The notes: a model not told the origin generated them from the letters alone. Positions 18,864-28,017 are shown, numbered from the stretch's first letter. The stretch is DNA of 64,000 nucleotides from Paenibacillus castaneae (GCF_002884445.1 NZ_KZ614144.1:5899920-5963919); one strand, 5' to 3'. Made by a program: numbers and translations.

Positions 18864-20588
18864 CTATTCGCTGCGGTCTACCCGTTCCATAACGGCTGTC
18901 TTCAACGTTTGCAGCATAGAAGCTGCTGCAGCTTGGGACTCACCCTTAACAGCAAAATAAACTTTGATTTTCGGTTCCGTGCCAGAAGGCCGTAAGCAGA
19001 ACCATGAGCCATCCTCGCGCAAATATTTCAACACATTCTCTGGACGCAGCCCATCAAGGCCTTTAGTATAATCCATTACTTCAGCAACTTTGACTCCGCC
19101 AATTTCAGTTGGCGGGTTATTACGCCAATCATCCATGATAGCGCCAATCTTCTGTACGCCGTCCAAGCCTTTAAGCGTACGAGATTCCAAAGCTTCAAGA
19201 TAGACTCCAAATTCCGCATAAAGCTCCAGAAGCACATCATATAGCGTTTTCCCTTGACTGCTGTAGTATGCAGCTGCCTCACAAATTAATAATGCAGCAA
19301 CGACAGCATCTTTATCACGAGCGTAAGTTCCGGTCAAATAACCGTAGCTTTCTTCATAACCAAAAAGGAAGGAATGCTCGCCTGTTTTCTCGTATTGCGT
19401 CATTTTTTCCCCAATATATTTAAAGCCGGTTAGCGTATTCTCGACTGCCGCTCCATAAGACCGCGCAATATCAGCTCCAAGCTCGCTTGTTACAATCGTC
19501 TTAATGACAATGCCATTCTCCGGCAGCTTTCCGCGCTCTTTCAACTGGCTCAATACATAATGGACCATCAGTGCGCCAGATTGATTGCCTGTCAGGACAA
19601 CGTATTCTCCTTCGTTGTTTTTCACGACCGCACCCATCCGGTCTGCATCAGGATCAGTACCGATAATAATATCGGCATTCACCTCTTGAGCCAGTTTAAT
19701 CGCAAGCGTGAATGCTTCGCGCTCCTCTGGGTTTGGTGATTTCACAGTGCTGAAGTAACCGTCCGGCTGCTCCTGCTCTGGCACAATATGAACATTGCTG
19801 AAGCCTACCTTCTTGAGGACTTCACTAACAGGCATATTGCCTGTGCCATGAAGCGGTGTGAAGACCACGCTAAACTTCTCGCCAATTCCGCCTCGCAGCA
19901 GCTCAGCATTCAAGCTTTGCGCTACAACGGTGTCGATGAACTTTTGGTCCGCATCCTCGCCGAGCCAGCACAGCAAGCCTCTCCCCTCCGCTTCCTCGCG
20001 GCACACGCGCTTTATTTCATCAAAGCTAGCAATTTGGCCGATTGAGGCGATAACCTGCTCCGCTTCCTCAGGGATGAGCTGGCAACCGTCTGCTCCATAA
20101 GCTTTGTAGCCGTTGTACTCAGGCGGATTGTGGCTGGCCGTAATTACGATGCCGCTCGCCGCTTTCAGCTCGCGAACCGCAAAGGACAGCTGCGGCGTTG
20201 GACGCAAAGATTTAAACAAGTATGTCTTAATACCGTTCCCTGCCAGTACGAGTGCCGCATCAAGAGCAAATTCAGGTGAATAATTGCGTGAATCATGCGC
20301 AATAACGACAGAGGGACTTCCACCGTCAGTTGCTCCAGCTAGCAGCCAGTTAGCAAGACCTTGCGTTGCTTTGCCGACTGTATATGCATTCAAACGGTTC
20401 GTACCCGCACCCATTACGCCGCGCAAGCCACCCGTTCCAAATTCAAGATCACGATAGAAGCGGTCCGTAATTTCTTTCTCTTGACCTGCAATACCGCGAA
20501 GCTCTTCCTTTGTCGCAGCATCAATAAGCGGATCATTCAGCCATGCTTCATATTTTGCTTTAATCGTATCAGTCGCTGGTTTGTTCAT
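18864..20588 (-). CDS. pgcA: Alpha-phosphoglucomutase / phosphomannomutase
   Basis: Interconverts hexose-1- and hexose-6-phosphates in the cytoplasm, supplying sugar nucleotides for glycolipids and wall polymers. 574 residues, normal for the PgcA type. The four phosphohexomutase landmarks are clear: the active-site serine loop TASHNPPEYNGYK, the metal loop DPDADRMG, the sugar-binding GEESYGY and the phosphate-binding RPSGTEPK. ATG 20588 has GAGG 9 nt upstream. It lies 31 nt after fabZ and 34 nt before the DUF5693 gene, so it may be cotranscribed with the wall-polymer genes it feeds. Confidence 0.93.
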   Translation of the reverse strand: MNKPATDTIKAKYEAWLNDPLIDAATKEELRGIAGQEKEITDRFYRDLEFGTGGLRGVMGAGTNRLNAYTVGKATQGLANWLLAGATDGGSPSVVIAHDSRNYSPEFALDAALVLAGNGIKTYLFKSLRPTPQLSFAVRELKAASGIVITASHNPPEYNGYKAYGADGCQLIPEEAEQVIASIGQIASFDEIKRVCREEAEGRGLLCWLGEDADQKFIDTVVAQSLNAELLRGGIGEKFSVVFTPLHGTGNMPVSEVLKKVGFSNVHIVPEQEQPDGYFSTVKSPNPEEREAFTLAIKLAQEVNADIIIGTDPDADRMGAVVKNNEGEYVVLTGNQSGALMVHYVLSQLKERGKLPENGIVIKTIVTSELGADIARSYGAAVENTLTGFKYIGEKMTQYEKTGEHSFLFGYEESYGYLTGTYARDKDAVVAALLICEAAAYYSSQGKTLYDVLLELYAEFGVYLEALESRTLKGLDGVQKIGAIMDDWRNNPPTEIGGVKVAEVMDYTKGLDGLRPENVLKYLREDGSWFCLRPSGTEPKIKVYFAVKGESQAAAASMLQTLKTAVMERVDRSE

Positions 20589-20619
20589 ATTTAGCAGCCT
20601 CTTTCATACTTTTATTTTT

Positions 20620-21051
20620 TTATGAAGGATTAGACAAAGCAAACATAAGCTCGCCTTCTGCGACTATCTGATCGCCTACACGCGCAGTTCCCTGTCCTTT
20701 TCCAATAGAGCCTTTCAGCCTTGTAATTTGCACCTCAAGGGTCAACGTATCGCCTGGTTTTACTTGTCCGCGAAAGCGGAAACCATCAATACCAGCAAAG
20801 AAGCCTAGCTTTCCGCGGTTTGCTTCAATCATCAGCATGGCAACTGTACCCACTTGCGCAAGTGCTTCTACTATAAGCACGCCCGGCATAACCGGGTAGC
20901 CTGGAAAGTGTCCTACGAAGAAAGGTTCGTTCATGGTTACATTTTTGAGTCCAACTGCTCGTACGCCAGGCTCGACCTCCAAAATACGGTCAATAAGCAA
21001 AAACGGCGGACGGTGCGGTATAATTTCTTGAATTTGATTGATATCCAACAT
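20620..21051 (-). CDS. fabZ: 3-hydroxyacyl-ACP dehydratase FabZ
   Basis: Dehydrates 3-hydroxyacyl-ACP in fatty-acid elongation. 143 residues, a single hot-dog domain. The start MLDINQIQEIIPHRPPFLLID is typical, and the catalytic His and Glu lie in GHFPGYPVMPGVLIVEALAQ. A purine-rich AGAAGGGAAG precedes ATG 21051. In B. subtilis fabZ lies close to mbl-flhO-flhP; here it is separated from that block by pgsA and an Ig-repeat gene, so the neighbourhood is partly conserved. Confidence 0.95.
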   Translation of the reverse strand: MLDINQIQEIIPHRPPFLLIDRILEVEPGVRAVGLKNVTMNEPFFVGHFPGYPVMPGVLIVEALAQVGTVAMLMIEANRGKLGFFAGIDGFRFRGQVKPGDTLTLEVQITRLKGSIGKGQGTARVGDQIVAEGELMFALSNPS

Positions 21052-21156
21052 GTTAAAAAACTTCCCTTCTCCAATTGTTATTCGGTATAAAACGTATTCC
21101 TATGGTCAATACTATGCCTACCCCTCATGAAACTGCAGTTCATGAAGGTTAAGATA

Positions 21157-21203
21157 AGGGGCTTGGCTGCTTGAACCAGATTAGGTTCATTGCCAAGCCT
21201 CTT
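21157..21203 (-). terminator. Hairpin after pgsA, probable terminator
   Basis: AGGGGCTTGGC (21157-21167) pairs with GCCAAGCCTCT (21192-21202), with GAACC/GGTTC pairing inside. The T run is weak on both strands, so termination may be partial. Confidence 0.5.
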
Positions 21204-21241
21204 TGTTCATGAATGGCATTGCTGCTATATATCATGGCAGT

Positions 21242-21757
21242 TCAGAAGGCAGCTGGCTTATTAAGCGCTTTGAACATTACGATGTACATGATAGAAGTTA
21301 CGAACGAAAATGCAATAACTGCCCACAAATACAGATGTGCATGGGGCGCTTCAAAGAAAATAAGCATGATCGCCAAATAAAATAAAACCGTAGTCAGCTT
21401 CCCCATCCAATTCGAGGGCACTGTCTTTTTTCCACGAAAATGAAAATAAAACCCTCCCGCTATCATACCCAAATCGCGCAAAAACATCGCTGCTGCCGCT
21501 GCCCAAGAAATATGCTGAGAAACAAGCAACGATACAATGACAGTAATAAGCATCAGCTTGTCGGCCAGCGGATCAAGCATCATGCCAACCGTCGTTACCT
21601 GGCCGCTTCTTCGTGCAATATATCCATCCAGTACATCTGTAATGCCAGCTGCGACCATAATGAAAAATGCAGGAATCATATGCCCTTGTGCAAACACGGT
21701 TATGTAAACAGGAATTAAAACAAATCGCAATGATGTTAATAAATTCGGCAGATTCAA
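21242..21757 (-). CDS. pgsA: CDP-alcohol phosphatidyltransferase, probable phosphatidylglycerophosphate synthase
   Basis: A membrane enzyme joining CDP-diacylglycerol to glycerol-3-phosphate. 171 residues with about five membrane segments. The CDP-alcohol phosphatidyltransferase motif D-G-x2-A-R-x8-G-x3-D-x3-D is read in DVLDGYIARR followed by GMMLDPLADK. The start MNLPNLLTSLRFVLIPV is typical of PgsA. The start codon is TTG 21757 with GGAG 9 nt upstream. Other members of the family use different alcohols, so the substrate is by similarity only. A gene of this size next to flhP/fabZ could be a second copy in the genome. Confidence 0.85.
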   Translation of the reverse strand: MNLPNLLTSLRFVLIPVYITVFAQGHMIPAFFIMVAAGITDVLDGYIARRSGQVTTVGMMLDPLADKLMLITVIVSLLVSQHISWAAAAAMFLRDLGMIAGGFYFHFRGKKTVPSNWMGKLTTVLFYLAIMLIFFEAPHAHLYLWAVIAFSFVTSIMYIVMFKALNKPAAF

Positions 21758-22005
21758 CTATTCACGCTCCTCTACCTATTGCTGACTGTCCACGAAGGTT
21801 CCCAACTATTATACAACTACCTCCCCCAAAAATAAAACTATCACTAATCCAGAATAAAGGTTATTCCCCTATCCATTGCTGCTTTATTAGCATTTAACCA
21901 AATTTTTAAATACAAATTACACCTTCGTTATTCACTTTCCCGCACTATTAACCGTTAATAATTAGAAGATATCAAAAACTTTAAGCCAGAAAGGACAGGG
22001 ATGTA

Positions 22006-24213
22006 GTGAATTTTAGTTTACGATTTAACATGTCGTTGAGAGAAACTCGTAGGTGGTTGGCGGCTGCGTTAGCCTTCGTGCTTGTTATGATGTCAGTAAC
22101 AGGAGTTGCGCATGCTGCAGAGGATACAGTGACTGGCATTGAATTTGATTATCTGCCGTCAGATTACAATAACAGCACATCATCGCTCGAAACATTCGTT
22201 GAAGATGATAAAGTCATTGTCTCCGTTCTTGCCTCTTTATCAGGTTCGTCTTCGAAGAAAGACGTTACCTCAGAGGCAGCCTGGAAATCATCCAATACTT
22301 CCTATGTAAAAGTGGATAAAGGCGTTTTGACCGGCGTTGGCAAGGGAACCGCGACGATCAGCGCTACTTATAAAGGATTTACGATCAACGTGAAAGCTTC
22401 CTCCGATTATATTTATGATACGGTTACATTAATGAACGGCGGAGTGACTGCTCCTGCCACTATGGATATCGAGATTGGTCAGCCTTTGGTGTTTAAATTG
22501 AATGGAACCAAATCAAACGATACGAAAGACGTAACGACAGATGCAGTCTGGACAACCTCCAGCTCCGCTATCGCTACAGTTAACGACGGAACGATTACGC
22601 TGATTGGTGTCGGCACTGTTACGATTACGGCCAAGCTTAAAGGAAAATCAGACAGTATTATCATTAATGTATCATCACCTTATAAATCAATCAGCATAGA
22701 TTCCAACACATCAAGCAAACTGCTTGAGATGGATCTCGGCTCAGATGACCAAGAATTGACCGCTACCGTCGCTCCAAAGACAGGTGGAACTGAAGTGGTT
22801 ACGAGCACAGCGAAATGGGTCAGCGCAAATGATAAAATAGCTTCCGTTGACAAAGGTGTCGTTACCGCCAAGACAGCGGGCAAAACCTCAATCACCGTAT
22901 CTTACAAAGGCGTGTCCACATCGATCGAAGTTGTAGTGCGTACTGCATACCAATCGATTAAGCTTTCGCCAGAGAAAGAATACCATATGCTTTTGCAAGA
23001 CGAGCCATTACAAATAAAAGCCGATGTTCTGGACAACAAGAATGACTCTGAAGATGCTACATTAAAGGCGGATTGGACTTCCTCCAATATCATAGTTGCT
23101 ACAGTCCTGAACGGTAAAGTATATCCGAAAGCAGTTGGCACAACAAAAATAACTGCTAATTATAAAGGAGTAAGCCGAAGCATCGAGGTTACTGTTTATC
23201 CTAGCATTAGCGAGCTTAGCATAGAAACAGAAACCATTGACGGCTTTGCCGAACTAAGCGGCGACCTGCCTAAAGTAACAGCAACGACATTTGATGGTTC
23301 AAAGGTAGATGTGTCCAAGCTAGTAACCTGGACTTCTAAAGATGAGAAAATTGCAGAAATTAAGGATGGCAAATGGACCGCTAAAGCCCTTGGAGAATCC
23401 ATTCTTACAGCAACCGCGCAAGGCTATACGGCCGAAGTTAATCTGATTGTTCATATAAAACCGTTAAAGCTTCTGTCTGATACGAAGGATCTTAGCCTTG
23501 TTCTGGGTAAAGAAAGACCCTACCCTACTCTTTACGTTGTTAACGAAGATGGCGAAGAAGAGAATGTTACTGCTAAAGCAATTTGGAAATCTTCATCTGA
23601 CAACATTGTTTTGAAGGAATCTTCGATGAAGGGCATTGAGGAATCCAACATTACGATAACTGCTACTTACTTGAATAAAACACTAACCATACGTGTGAAA
23701 ATTGAAGAAGAAATCATTAAACTAGTCGCTGAGCCAACCGTTATTGAGCTCTTCCCGAGCAAGTCGAAATCAGTTAAAGTAACGGGTTATTACAAGAGCG
23801 GCAAACAGGTTTCGCTCGGCTCCAGAATGAACTGGGAAATCGGCAATCCGAATCTCGCTAGCGTCAGCGGAACATCTGTAAAAGGAATCGCTGTTGGCAC
23901 AACAAAAATTTCTGGATCATATCAAGAAAAGACACTTATCATCCCTGTAGTCATTTCACCGAAGCTGAAGTCGCTTACTCTCTCCAGCAAGTCGGTTCAG
24001 CTCAGCCCTGGCGGTACTTTCACAGCCAAGCTGCAAGCTAATTATACGACTGGAAATCCTGTAGTCGTGACAGAAGAAGCGCTCTGGACAACGTCCAATG
24101 CCAGCGTAGCTACCGTGAAGGACGGCAAAATTACAGCTGTCAAGAAAGGCTCTGCTTCTATTAAAGCAACCTTCGCAGGCAAAACAGTTGCCATACGAGT
24201 AACTGTAAAATAG
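22006..24213 (+). CDS. Secreted protein of eight bacterial Ig-like (Big_2) repeats
   Basis: 735 residues from GTG 22006, with AAGGACAGG upstream; ATG 22030 is an alternative start. A long N-region and hydrophobic core (about residues 18-37, ending AHAA) form the signal peptide. Eight repeats of about 85 residues fill the rest. Each has the Big_2 signature W(K/T/V)S(S/A)(N/D)..(I/V)A.V..G.(V/I)..(K/V)..G...I(T/S)A.Y.G....(I/V).V. The protein ends with the last repeat. No SLH domain, LPxTG or enzyme domain is present, so it is either freely secreted or held by other surface parts. It stands alone on the plus strand between minus-strand operons, with a shared hairpin terminator at its end. Confidence 0.88.
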   Translation: MNFSLRFNMSLRETRRWLAAALAFVLVMMSVTGVAHAAEDTVTGIEFDYLPSDYNNSTSSLETFVEDDKVIVSVLASLSGSSSKKDVTSEAAWKSSNTSYVKVDKGVLTGVGKGTATISATYKGFTINVKASSDYIYDTVTLMNGGVTAPATMDIEIGQPLVFKLNGTKSNDTKDVTTDAVWTTSSSAIATVNDGTITLIGVGTVTITAKLKGKSDSIIINVSSPYKSISIDSNTSSKLLEMDLGSDDQELTATVAPKTGGTEVVTSTAKWVSANDKIASVDKGVVTAKTAGKTSITVSYKGVSTSIEVVVRTAYQSIKLSPEKEYHMLLQDEPLQIKADVLDNKNDSEDATLKADWTSSNIIVATVLNGKVYPKAVGTTKITANYKGVSRSIEVTVYPSISELSIETETIDGFAELSGDLPKVTATTFDGSKVDVSKLVTWTSKDEKIAEIKDGKWTAKALGESILTATAQGYTAEVNLIVHIKPLKLLSDTKDLSLVLGKERPYPTLYVVNEDGEEENVTAKAIWKSSSDNIVLKESSMKGIEESNITITATYLNKTLTIRVKIEEEIIKLVAEPTVIELFPSKSKSVKVTGYYKSGKQVSLGSRMNWEIGNPNLASVSGTSVKGIAVGTTKISGSYQEKTLIIPVVISPKLKSLTLSSKSVQLSPGGTFTAKLQANYTTGNPVVVTEEALWTTSNASVATVKDGKITAVKKGSASIKATFAGKTVAIRVTVK

Positions 24214-24218
24214 TAACT

Positions 24219-24274
24219 AAACATAATAAAAAGCAGATCGAGGATTAAACCTTGATCTGCTTTTTATTATGTTT
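24219..24274. terminator. Long bidirectional terminator hairpin
   Basis: A perfect 21-bp stem (24219-24239 with 24254-24274) continues inward by about 5 bp with one G-T pair. The stem carries TTTTTATTATGTTT on each strand. It serves the convergent ends of the Ig-repeat gene and the EpuA-like gene. Confidence 0.9.
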
Positions 24275-24275
24275 A

Positions 24276-24590
24276 TTAGGAATCCGCGAATATTAAATCA
24301 TAAATATGCTGCCAGGTAGACCACTGGAATACTTCATCCTCCGGCTGCTTACCGACGACAACATATCCGACATATAAACCTGTAATAAGCATAATTATCA
24401 TTATGAGCGGTACGATGCTTTTGCGTAAAAGCCACAGCAGCACCCTAACCCCTGCGGGCCGTTGCTTCTTTTTTGAGCTCACGTCAGTCTTCACGCGATT
24501 ACTGCGCTTCTTCTTCTTAGAGCCGCCCTCTTCAGCTTGATTCCCGAACCCGCTTGCATCGCGGTCCATTCGTTCATCGGCCATACTCAT
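24276..24590 (-). CDS. EpuA-family small membrane protein (often annotated RNA polymerase subunit beta-like)
   Basis: About 104 residues from ATG 24590, placed by AAGGATAGG 9 nt upstream; other ATG codons at 24599, 24596 and 24584 compete. It has a Lys/Arg-rich cytoplasmic N-terminus, one membrane segment (LIMIIMLITGLYVGYVVVG) and a short outer tail with EVFQWSTWQHIYDLI. This tail matches the EpuA family, which follows flhP in many Firmicutes. The common database label as an RNA polymerase beta subunit rests on name transfer; its role is unknown. The start overlaps the region of the flhP stop, so the two are cotranscribed. Confidence 0.75.
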   Translation of the reverse strand: MSMADERMDRDASGFGNQAEEGGSKKKKRSNRVKTDVSSKKKQRPAGVRVLLWLLRKSIVPLIMIIMLITGLYVGYVVVGKQPEDEVFQWSTWQHIYDLIFADS

Positions 24591-24606
24591 CAACATCATC
24601 CTATCC

Positions 24607-25449
24607 TTATGCGCGCAATCCGTTTGCAAGGCTCATCATCGTATCGCTGGATGATAACGCTCTAGCTGCCAATTGATAAGCGCGCTGCACATTAATAAGC
24701 TCAGTCACCTCGTCCGTCAGCACGACGTTCGATTGCTCCAAGTAGCCTTGACGCAGTGAAATAAGATTATCTGAATCTGGGATTACCTCCTGAACCACAT
24801 CATCCACGTTAATTCCGTTTGCAACAACAAACAAGTTATCATTAACCGCAGTCAATGCAGCTGGACGCGAAGCATGAAGCAGCTTTATGCTCCCCAGCTC
24901 AATCGTTTTTGTGGAGGATACGCCGAGCACCGATCCATCCGAATTTACGCGGAGGCTGTAGCCCTCAGGTACCACAATATTGCTTTCAACCAAATTACCG
25001 GTTGTCGCATCTCTTATCTTAGACACAACGGGGTATCCATCTTCCGTTGCCAAAATCGTATCACCGTTTGCACCTACCGTCAACTGAAACGCTCCGTTGC
25101 GCGTATAACCGCGGTTTCCTGCCGCGTCCACCACAACCTCGAACATGGCGTTTCCTTCCACAGCAAGATCCGTATCCTTGTTTGTGAGCTGCATAGGGCC
25201 TTGGGATAAATTAGGCTGAACCATCGTCATCTTTGCACCCCAGCCTTGCGTAAAGTCAAGCGGGGTAAGTCGGCCTTTCTGATTAAAGGCTTCTGGCTGC
25301 ACGGTTGCATTCGTAAGAAGATCCTCAAAGGTTGCTTCCTTCCGTTTATAGCCAACCGTGTTTACATTAGCAATATTATCTGCAAGCAGATCCAGCTTTT
25401 GCTGAAGCCCATTCATCGATACCATTGCATTAATCATTGAACTATTCAT
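24607..25449 (-). CDS. flhP: Flagellar hook-basal body protein FlhP (FlgG-like rod protein)
   Basis: 280 residues. It has the flagellar rod/hook N-terminal motif with LDLLADNIANVNTVGYKR and the C-terminal amphipathic block with TDEVTELINVQRAYQLAARAL, the coiled ends that pack in the rod. The centre is the FlgG-type beta domain. In B. subtilis FlhO and FlhP are the distal-rod proteins encoded after mbl, away from the main flagellar operon, as here. ATG 25449 has AGGAGG 10 nt upstream and lies 23 nt after flhO. Confidence 0.92.
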   Translation of the reverse strand: MNSSMINAMVSMNGLQQKLDLLADNIANVNTVGYKRKEATFEDLLTNATVQPEAFNQKGRLTPLDFTQGWGAKMTMVQPNLSQGPMQLTNKDTDLAVEGNAMFEVVVDAAGNRGYTRNGAFQLTVGANGDTILATEDGYPVVSKIRDATTGNLVESNIVVPEGYSLRVNSDGSVLGVSSTKTIELGSIKLLHASRPAALTAVNDNLFVVANGINVDDVVQEVIPDSDNLISLRQGYLEQSNVVLTDEVTELINVQRAYQLAARALSSSDTMMSLANGLRA

Positions 25450-25472
25450 GCTTCATGCGCCTCCTTCTGCCT

Positions 25473-26336
25473 TTATACACGGCCGACATCATTGACTGCT
25501 TTGCTTAAGCTTTGGTCGTAAAATTGGATAACCTTCTGGTTTGCCTCATAGGCACGAAGTGCTGACATGAGATCTACGGCAGCTTGTGCAGTATCTACAT
25601 TCGAACGCTCAACATAGCCTTGTCTGACTTCCACGCGTTCGCCTTGAGCAATTGCTGCTGCTTGACCATCTGCTGTTGCGAAGCGAAAATTACCATTTCC
25701 TTCACGTACAAGCTGATTCGGATTATCAACTCGGCTAATAAGCAGTTGAACGCCAACATCTACTCCATTTGCATCAACGAACCGTTGATCACCCGTAAGA
25801 ATCAAGCTGTCGAGACCGACTCCTGCCGGCATTCGAATAGGCTGACCATTTGTTCCAAGAACGCTCGAGCCATCGCTTGTCATGAGGAAGCCCTGCTCCG
25901 TTAGCGTAAATTTACCGCCTCTTGTATATCTTACATCGCCGTTTTGATCTTGAATCGTGAAAAATGCTTGCGGCTGAAAAGTAACCTCGCCTTCAGGACT
26001 TGTATATTTACCTGATGCATCAAACGCATGCCCATCCAACTCAATATTCGAAATAAGCGCGAAATCAGAAGCATTATTCGTCTGTGTCAAATCACCCTGC
26101 AGATGGATAGACAAGCTTTCTTCCGCAAAAACACCGGTCGTCAATTTCCCGACCGTCGTTGCATTCTCTGGACCCGCTCCTGTCAAAGACAGCAGCATGT
26201 CCGGAAATGAGCGCGTAACCGCATTCGTCTGTTTATATCCAGGTGTATTTATATTAGATATGTTGTTCGTTACCGTATCATGTCTGCGCTGCTGAGAAAT
26301 CATTCCCGACGCTGCGGTAAATAATCCTCTTAACAT
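25473..26336 (-). CDS. flhO: Flagellar hook-basal body protein FlhO
   Basis: 287 residues, paralogous to the following gene. The N-terminus MLRGLFTAASGMISQQRR with HDTVTNNISNINTPGYKQ is the rod-protein signature; the C-terminal VEVRQGYVERSNVDTAQA and LMSALRAYEANQKVIQ helices match FlgG/FlgF. GGGGG lies 8 nt before ATG 26336. Order mbl-flhO-flhP as in B. subtilis. Expected to form part of the flagellar rod after export through the flagellar type III apparatus. Confidence 0.92.
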   Translation of the reverse strand: MLRGLFTAASGMISQQRRHDTVTNNISNINTPGYKQTNAVTRSFPDMLLSLTGAGPENATTVGKLTTGVFAEESLSIHLQGDLTQTNNASDFALISNIELDGHAFDASGKYTSPEGEVTFQPQAFFTIQDQNGDVRYTRGGKFTLTEQGFLMTSDGSSVLGTNGQPIRMPAGVGLDSLILTGDQRFVDANGVDVGVQLLISRVDNPNQLVREGNGNFRFATADGQAAAIAQGERVEVRQGYVERSNVDTAQAAVDLMSALRAYEANQKVIQFYDQSLSKAVNDVGRV

Positions 26337-26503
26337 AGTTGCTACCCCCTTGGCCGCTTACAATCGAATTTACCTCTATATATTATCGGTTGAAAGCAAG
26401 GCTGCATGTATAGCTTGTCCATGCGACCTTCGACTCATTTACGCCTCGGCTGCGCCCCCCTAAGGCTCCCTACCCGCACAAATAAATCTGGCCGCTGCAT
26501 GCT

Positions 26504-27496
26504 TTACTTCTTCCCGAGCTTGTCCAAGTTATCAAGCATAATACCCGTTCCTCTAACTACGCAAAGCTTCGGATTTTCGGCAATTAGTACCGGCACCTTC
26601 AGTTCTTCGGCCATAAGACTATCAAGTCCGCCAAGCAGCGCGCCTCCACCAGTCAATATAACGCCGCGATCAATAATGTCTGCAGACAGCTCCGGCGGTG
26701 TCCGTTCAAGCACAGACTTCGCTGCGGAAACGATAGACATAATGGGATCCCATAGCGCCTCGCGAACCTCTCCCGAACGAATAGTAATCGTAAGAGGCAG
26801 TCCCGATACCATATCTCGGCCGCGGATATCCATTTCTTCCTGATGTCCTCCCTCAAGCACGGTGCCGATCTTTATCTTAATATCCTCGCTCGTTCTCTCA
26901 CCGATCAGAAGCTTATATTTGTTCTTAATAAATTTCATAATCGCATCGTCGAACTTGTCCCCTGCAACTTTAATAGAAGAGGCGGTCACAACGTCGCCCA
27001 TAGAAAGAACGGCTACATCCGTCGTGCCTCCGCCAATGTCTACAACCATATTGCCGCTGGGCTGGAAAATATCCATTCCAGCCCCTATTGCGGCAGCTTT
27101 GGGCTCATCTTCAAGAAATACTTCCTTCGCACCGCTGCGTTCCGCTGCTTCGCGAATCGCCTTCTGCTCAACCGAAGTAATATTCGTTGGAGCACAAATG
27201 AGGATACGTGGTCGGCTAAACCATTTCCGTCCTTCAACACGATTAATGAATTCCTTAAGCATAATTTCCGTAATTTCAAAGTCCGCAATAACGCCATCCC
27301 GCAAGGGGCGAATTGCCACTATATTGCCCGGCGTACGTCCAACCATTCTATGTGCTTCCTCGCCAACGGCCAGCACCTTCTTCGAATCGCTTTCAATCGC
27401 AACGACTGACGGCTCATCAAGAACAATGCCTTTTCCTTTCACATGAATGGAAACATTGGCTGTACCAAGATCAATCCCAATATCCTTGCTCAACAT
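26504..27496 (-). CDS. mbl: MreB-like cell-shape protein Mbl
   Basis: A bacterial actin that guides side-wall synthesis as membrane-bound filaments. 330 residues. The actin phosphate and nucleotide loops are visible: DIGIDLGTANV at the N-terminus, VVDIGGGTTDVAVLS in the middle and GGGALLGGLDSL near the end. The start is ATG 27496 with GGGGGAC upstream; the frame stays open to 27592, but that part has no family similarity. It is called Mbl rather than MreB because it follows spoIIID and precedes flhO-flhP, the mbl position in Bacillus. Confidence 0.92.
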   Translation of the reverse strand: MLSKDIGIDLGTANVSIHVKGKGIVLDEPSVVAIESDSKKVLAVGEEAHRMVGRTPGNIVAIRPLRDGVIADFEITEIMLKEFINRVEGRKWFSRPRILICAPTNITSVEQKAIREAAERSGAKEVFLEDEPKAAAIGAGMDIFQPSGNMVVDIGGGTTDVAVLSMGDVVTASSIKVAGDKFDDAIMKFIKNKYKLLIGERTSEDIKIKIGTVLEGGHQEEMDIRGRDMVSGLPLTITIRSGEVREALWDPIMSIVSAAKSVLERTPPELSADIIDRGVILTGGGALLGGLDSLMAEELKVPVLIAENPKLCVVRGTGIMLDNLDKLGKK

Positions 27497-27619
27497 AAGG
27501 CTTAAGTCCCCCAACGAATAATGTTTGCATAACGCACATTTAGTTCCCTTGTCATAGAAACCGCTACGTTCATTATTCGCCAAAAAATACAAAAACCCTC
27601 TATGAATCGCGAAAAAACT

Positions 27620-27907
27620 TCACGCTTTTCCCGCCGCCAAAACTTCACGTTTTTTTGTGCCTGTTTTTTTGTATTTAATTTTTGTTGCTTCCCCTCCCCT
27701 CAAATGCCGAATTGATTTGTGATACTCGAGAATGTGCTTAACCTGATCGGCCAAATCGGGGTTTATTTCAGGAAGCCGCTCCGTTAAGTCCTTGTGCACC
27801 GTACTTTTGGACACACCGAACTCCTTGGCGATCGTTCGCACCGTATGCTTCGTTTCAACGATGCAGCGGCCTATTTTAATGGTTCGCTCCTTAATGTAAT
27901 CGTGCAC
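27620..27907 (-). CDS. spoIIID: Mother-cell transcription factor SpoIIID
   Basis: 95 residues from GTG 27907 with GGAGG 7 nt upstream. A DNA-binding protein that adjusts sigma-E genes in the mother cell. The helix-turn-helix is in TVRTIAKEFGVSKSTVHKDL, followed by the Lys/Arg-rich C-terminal helix that also contacts DNA. A sigma-E-type promoter lies 34-61 nt upstream. B. subtilis has a short usd frame before spoIIID; there is no room for it between this promoter and the start. mbl lies about 120 nt downstream without a clear terminator, so read-through is possible. Confidence 0.97.
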   Translation of the reverse strand: MHDYIKERTIKIGRCIVETKHTVRTIAKEFGVSKSTVHKDLTERLPEINPDLADQVKHILEYHKSIRHLRGGEATKIKYKKTGTKKREVLAAGKA

Positions 27908-27940
27908 GTTCCCGCCTCCCTACTCGAGATAGTTTGGTAC

Positions 27941-27968
27941 ATTATATGAGTGGAGCGGATAGATATTC
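27941..27968 (-). promoter_or_regulatory. Sigma-E-type promoter of spoIIID
   Basis: Minus strand: GAATATC (27962-27968; consensus KMATATT, 6 of 7), 13-nt spacer, CATATAAT (27941-27948; consensus CATACAAT, 7 of 8). The position fits a leader of about 27 nt. Confidence 0.75.
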
Positions 27969-28017
27969 GTTATGGCCAAGCCTGACAAGCCCGAATGTTA
28001 ATAATTTTTCATAAAAA

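Noticed and set aside
26843..27446. Two overlapping plus-strand open frames of 188-194 codons
   Set aside because: Both are antisense to mbl; a conserved actin gene often leaves long shadow frames.
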